From Aquilaria yunnanensis (taxonomy: Eukaryota > Streptophyta > Magnoliopsida > Malvales > Thymelaeaceae), in contig CM077593.1 of the NCBI GenBank assembly GCA_039654915.1, positions 37,790,501 to 37,854,500 on the forward strand: DNA of 64,000 bases, read 5' to 3'. This document shows positions 62,502 to 64,000 of this stretch, piece by piece. Within the stretch, counting starts at the first letter, position 1. Every line of letters starts with the position of its first letter. The position numbers were made by a program, and so were the translations under genes. The notes beneath the pieces are model-generated. The model saw only the letters and a list, made by a program, of their open reading frames with translations, ran no database searches and was not told where the DNA came from.

Positions 62502-64000
62502 TCTAAGTATAGAATTTCTTTAGGGCATCCGAATGCCAGGTATTTTTTAGTTCTCCCCCTTCGGTGTCGCCGAGCTTGTATACTCCCTTTCAGACCTCAT
62601 CCAAGACCAAGTAAGGTCCTTTCCAATTTGGCCGAAGTACCCCGTGGGATGGTTTTCAGGGTTCGAACTCGGCCTTTCAGAGGACGAGGTCTCCTTTCTT
62701 TCTTCCTTTCGGCCTGGCACGCACATTTGCGGCTATGGGCACTCTCTGCTGAAAGGCCTTTCTTCTAAGCTCGACCATCTCTCTGTGCTCATCCACTAGG
62801 TCGAGCTCGGTTCTCAACCCGAGGTCGTTTCCTCCTTCGTCGAACATTTGAATCCCGATTGATGGCCGTACTATCTCGATAGGGATAATAGCCTCTATGC
62901 CGAGGACGAGCGAAAAATGTGTTTCACCTGTAGCCCTTCTGGGCGTTCTCCGATAGCTCCACAGCACACTAGGAAGTTCTCCTGGCCATTCTCCCTTTGC
63001 CTCCCCTAATCTTTTTTTTAGACCATCTTTTATGGTCTTGTTAGACACCTCTACTTGTCCGTTACTCTGGGGATGAGCTACGGGGGTGAAGTGCATCTTT
63101 ATTCCGAGGTTGGTGATGAATTCCTGGAACCCTTTGTCAATAAACTAGGAACCATTAACGGCGACTATCACCCTCAGTATGCCAAACCTGCATATAATTC
63201 CTTTCCACACAAATTTTTGTATATCCTTTGCTATGATAGTTACTAGGGGCTCTGCCTCTACCCACTTTGTGAAGTAGTCTAATACGACCACGCAGAATTT
63301 CACTCCTCCAGGTGCTCTCGGGGGTGGGCCGATGAGGTCAATGCCCCACACTGCAAAGGGACAGGGGTAGTCAGTCAAGGTTATTAGTTCCGACGGCAAT
63401 CTTTGAATTTTCGTTGGCAACTGTCACATTTTTTTGGATGAACTACCTTGCGTCCTTTCTTAATGTGGGCCAAACACTTCTGCCAAAGTGTCAGTCCCGA
63501 TGTGGGCACCGCAGATTCCCTCGTGGACTTCTTCAAGAATTGCCCGAGTGTCCTTTTCGGCAATACATCTTTGCAATGGACTTGCAAATCCCTGTCGATA
63601 TAGTTCTTCCCCTATTAAGAAGTATCATCCGGAATGTCTTCGCACTTTTGCCACTTCGCGAGGGTATTCCGGAAGCTCCGAGGTTGTAAGATACCTCTTT
63701 ATAGGATTTTCCCATCCTTCCTCCGAGGTTGTTGTGCTCATTACCACAATGCTGGGGCGACTCATTATTTCGGTGAAGTTTTTTGACTTCGCCAGACTAT
63801 CTGCCTCGGTGTTGCTTCGTTGAGGCACATTTTCAATATGCACCGTGTCAAATTCCCGGATGAGCTTTGACACAAGCTCATGGTATTTTGCCAAAGTTGG
63901 ATCTTTTGCACTGTAGTCCCCTGCCATCTGCCGGACCACCAGCTGAGAATCACTATGGACTTTCAGGTTTTTCACACCAATTTTTCTAGCAAGGCGCAAC
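62502..64000 (-). pseudogene. Tat-A pol C-terminal part (RNase H to integrase), partial
   Basis: Read from 64000 down: the second RNase H (HSDSQLVVRQMAGDY), the EADSLAKSK motif, integrase zinc region with deletions near 63470, DLIGPPPRAPGG (first catalytic Asp), then VIVAVNGS where the second catalytic Asp is Val, followed by a TAG near 63150. HPQSNGQVEVSN (catalytic Glu) follows, then a TGA at 62677-62679. The C-terminal end WHSDALKKFYT has its stop at 62502-62504. Frameshifts join at least two frames. The 5' part of pol and gag lie outside the window. Confidence 0.85.

Larger units (their letters stand above)
894..64000 (-). mobile_element. Tat-A: oldest Ty3/gypsy Tat-type element, split twice, right end outside window
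   Basis: Its visible own sequence is 894-2863, 14063-15437 and 61445-64000, about 5.9 kb. The order is 3' LTR, polypurine tract, antisense gene, then the pol C-terminal half on the minus strand, so the 5' LTR must lie beyond 64000. Removing Tat-C (TSD CTTTT) and Tat-B (TSD CTAAG) rejoins the antisense gene in the correct order, which proves the nesting. The candidate left TSD, TATAC at 889-893, cannot be checked without the right end. It is clearly more diverged than the other Tat copies and all its genes are broken. Confidence 0.88.

Overview
The window is flowering-plant nuclear DNA made almost entirely of nested LTR retrotransposons. I found no host gene, rRNA, tRNA, CRISPR array or bacterial feature. 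The evidence for a plant is the Ty3/gypsy Tat-type and chromovirus-type proteins, a Ty1/copia remnant, GT-AG introns, plant-style TATA boxes and clean 5-bp target site duplications (TSDs). The species cannot be named from the sequence. The element names used here are my own.

Layout. A decayed Ty1/copia pol (1-893, minus) is the oldest substrate. Tat-A (minus strand, 894 to beyond 64000) is inserted into it. Tat-A is split twice. Tat-C (2864-14057, TSD CTTTT) sits in exon 1 of its antisense gene, and Tat-B (15438-61439, TSD CTAAG) sits in that gene's third intron. Tat-B is split by Tat-D (17225-28471, TSD CCATA) in its own antisense gene. It is also split by Solo-1, a long solo LTR (33640-51836, TSD CCATG), and by NA-1, a gag-only element (52045-57707, TSD CCTTT), both in reverse transcriptase. 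Solo-1 holds two head-to-head Tat fragments, Tat-E (34617-39482, minus) and Tat-F (39481-50061, plus), fused at a 3-bp microhomology. Tat-F is split by a second solo LTR, Solo-2 (44759-46171, TSD GGCAG).

All six Tat copies share one plan. Read in genomic-RNA sense it is: 5' LTR, a primer binding site starting TGGCGCCGT, one long Gag-protease-RT-RNaseH-RNaseH-integrase frame, a hairpin-repeat array, a complete gene on the opposite strand, a polypurine tract and the 3' LTR. The opposite-strand gene has a G-box, CCAAT and TATA promoter, four exons with three short GT-AG introns, and a 708-residue product in the intact copies. The product has a domain resembling the 'putative gypsy type transposon' family (Transposase_28, PF04195) followed by a coiled coil. 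Tat-D keeps both the 1851-codon polyprotein and the antisense gene open, so it is the best candidate for a mobile or recently mobile copy. Tat-C keeps the antisense gene but has five nonsense codons in Gag-Pol. The other copies are broken in both.

NA-1 is the youngest piece, with two 1024-bp LTRs that look identical. Its only long frame is 945 codons: a Gag domain, a charged linker, a long Phe/Cys/Ser-rich region I do not recognise, and a short pol-like tail that runs into the 3' LTR. LTR differences counted by eye (NA-1 0/1024, Tat-C about 7/868, Tat-D about 10/867, Tat-B about 46/861) agree with the nesting order.
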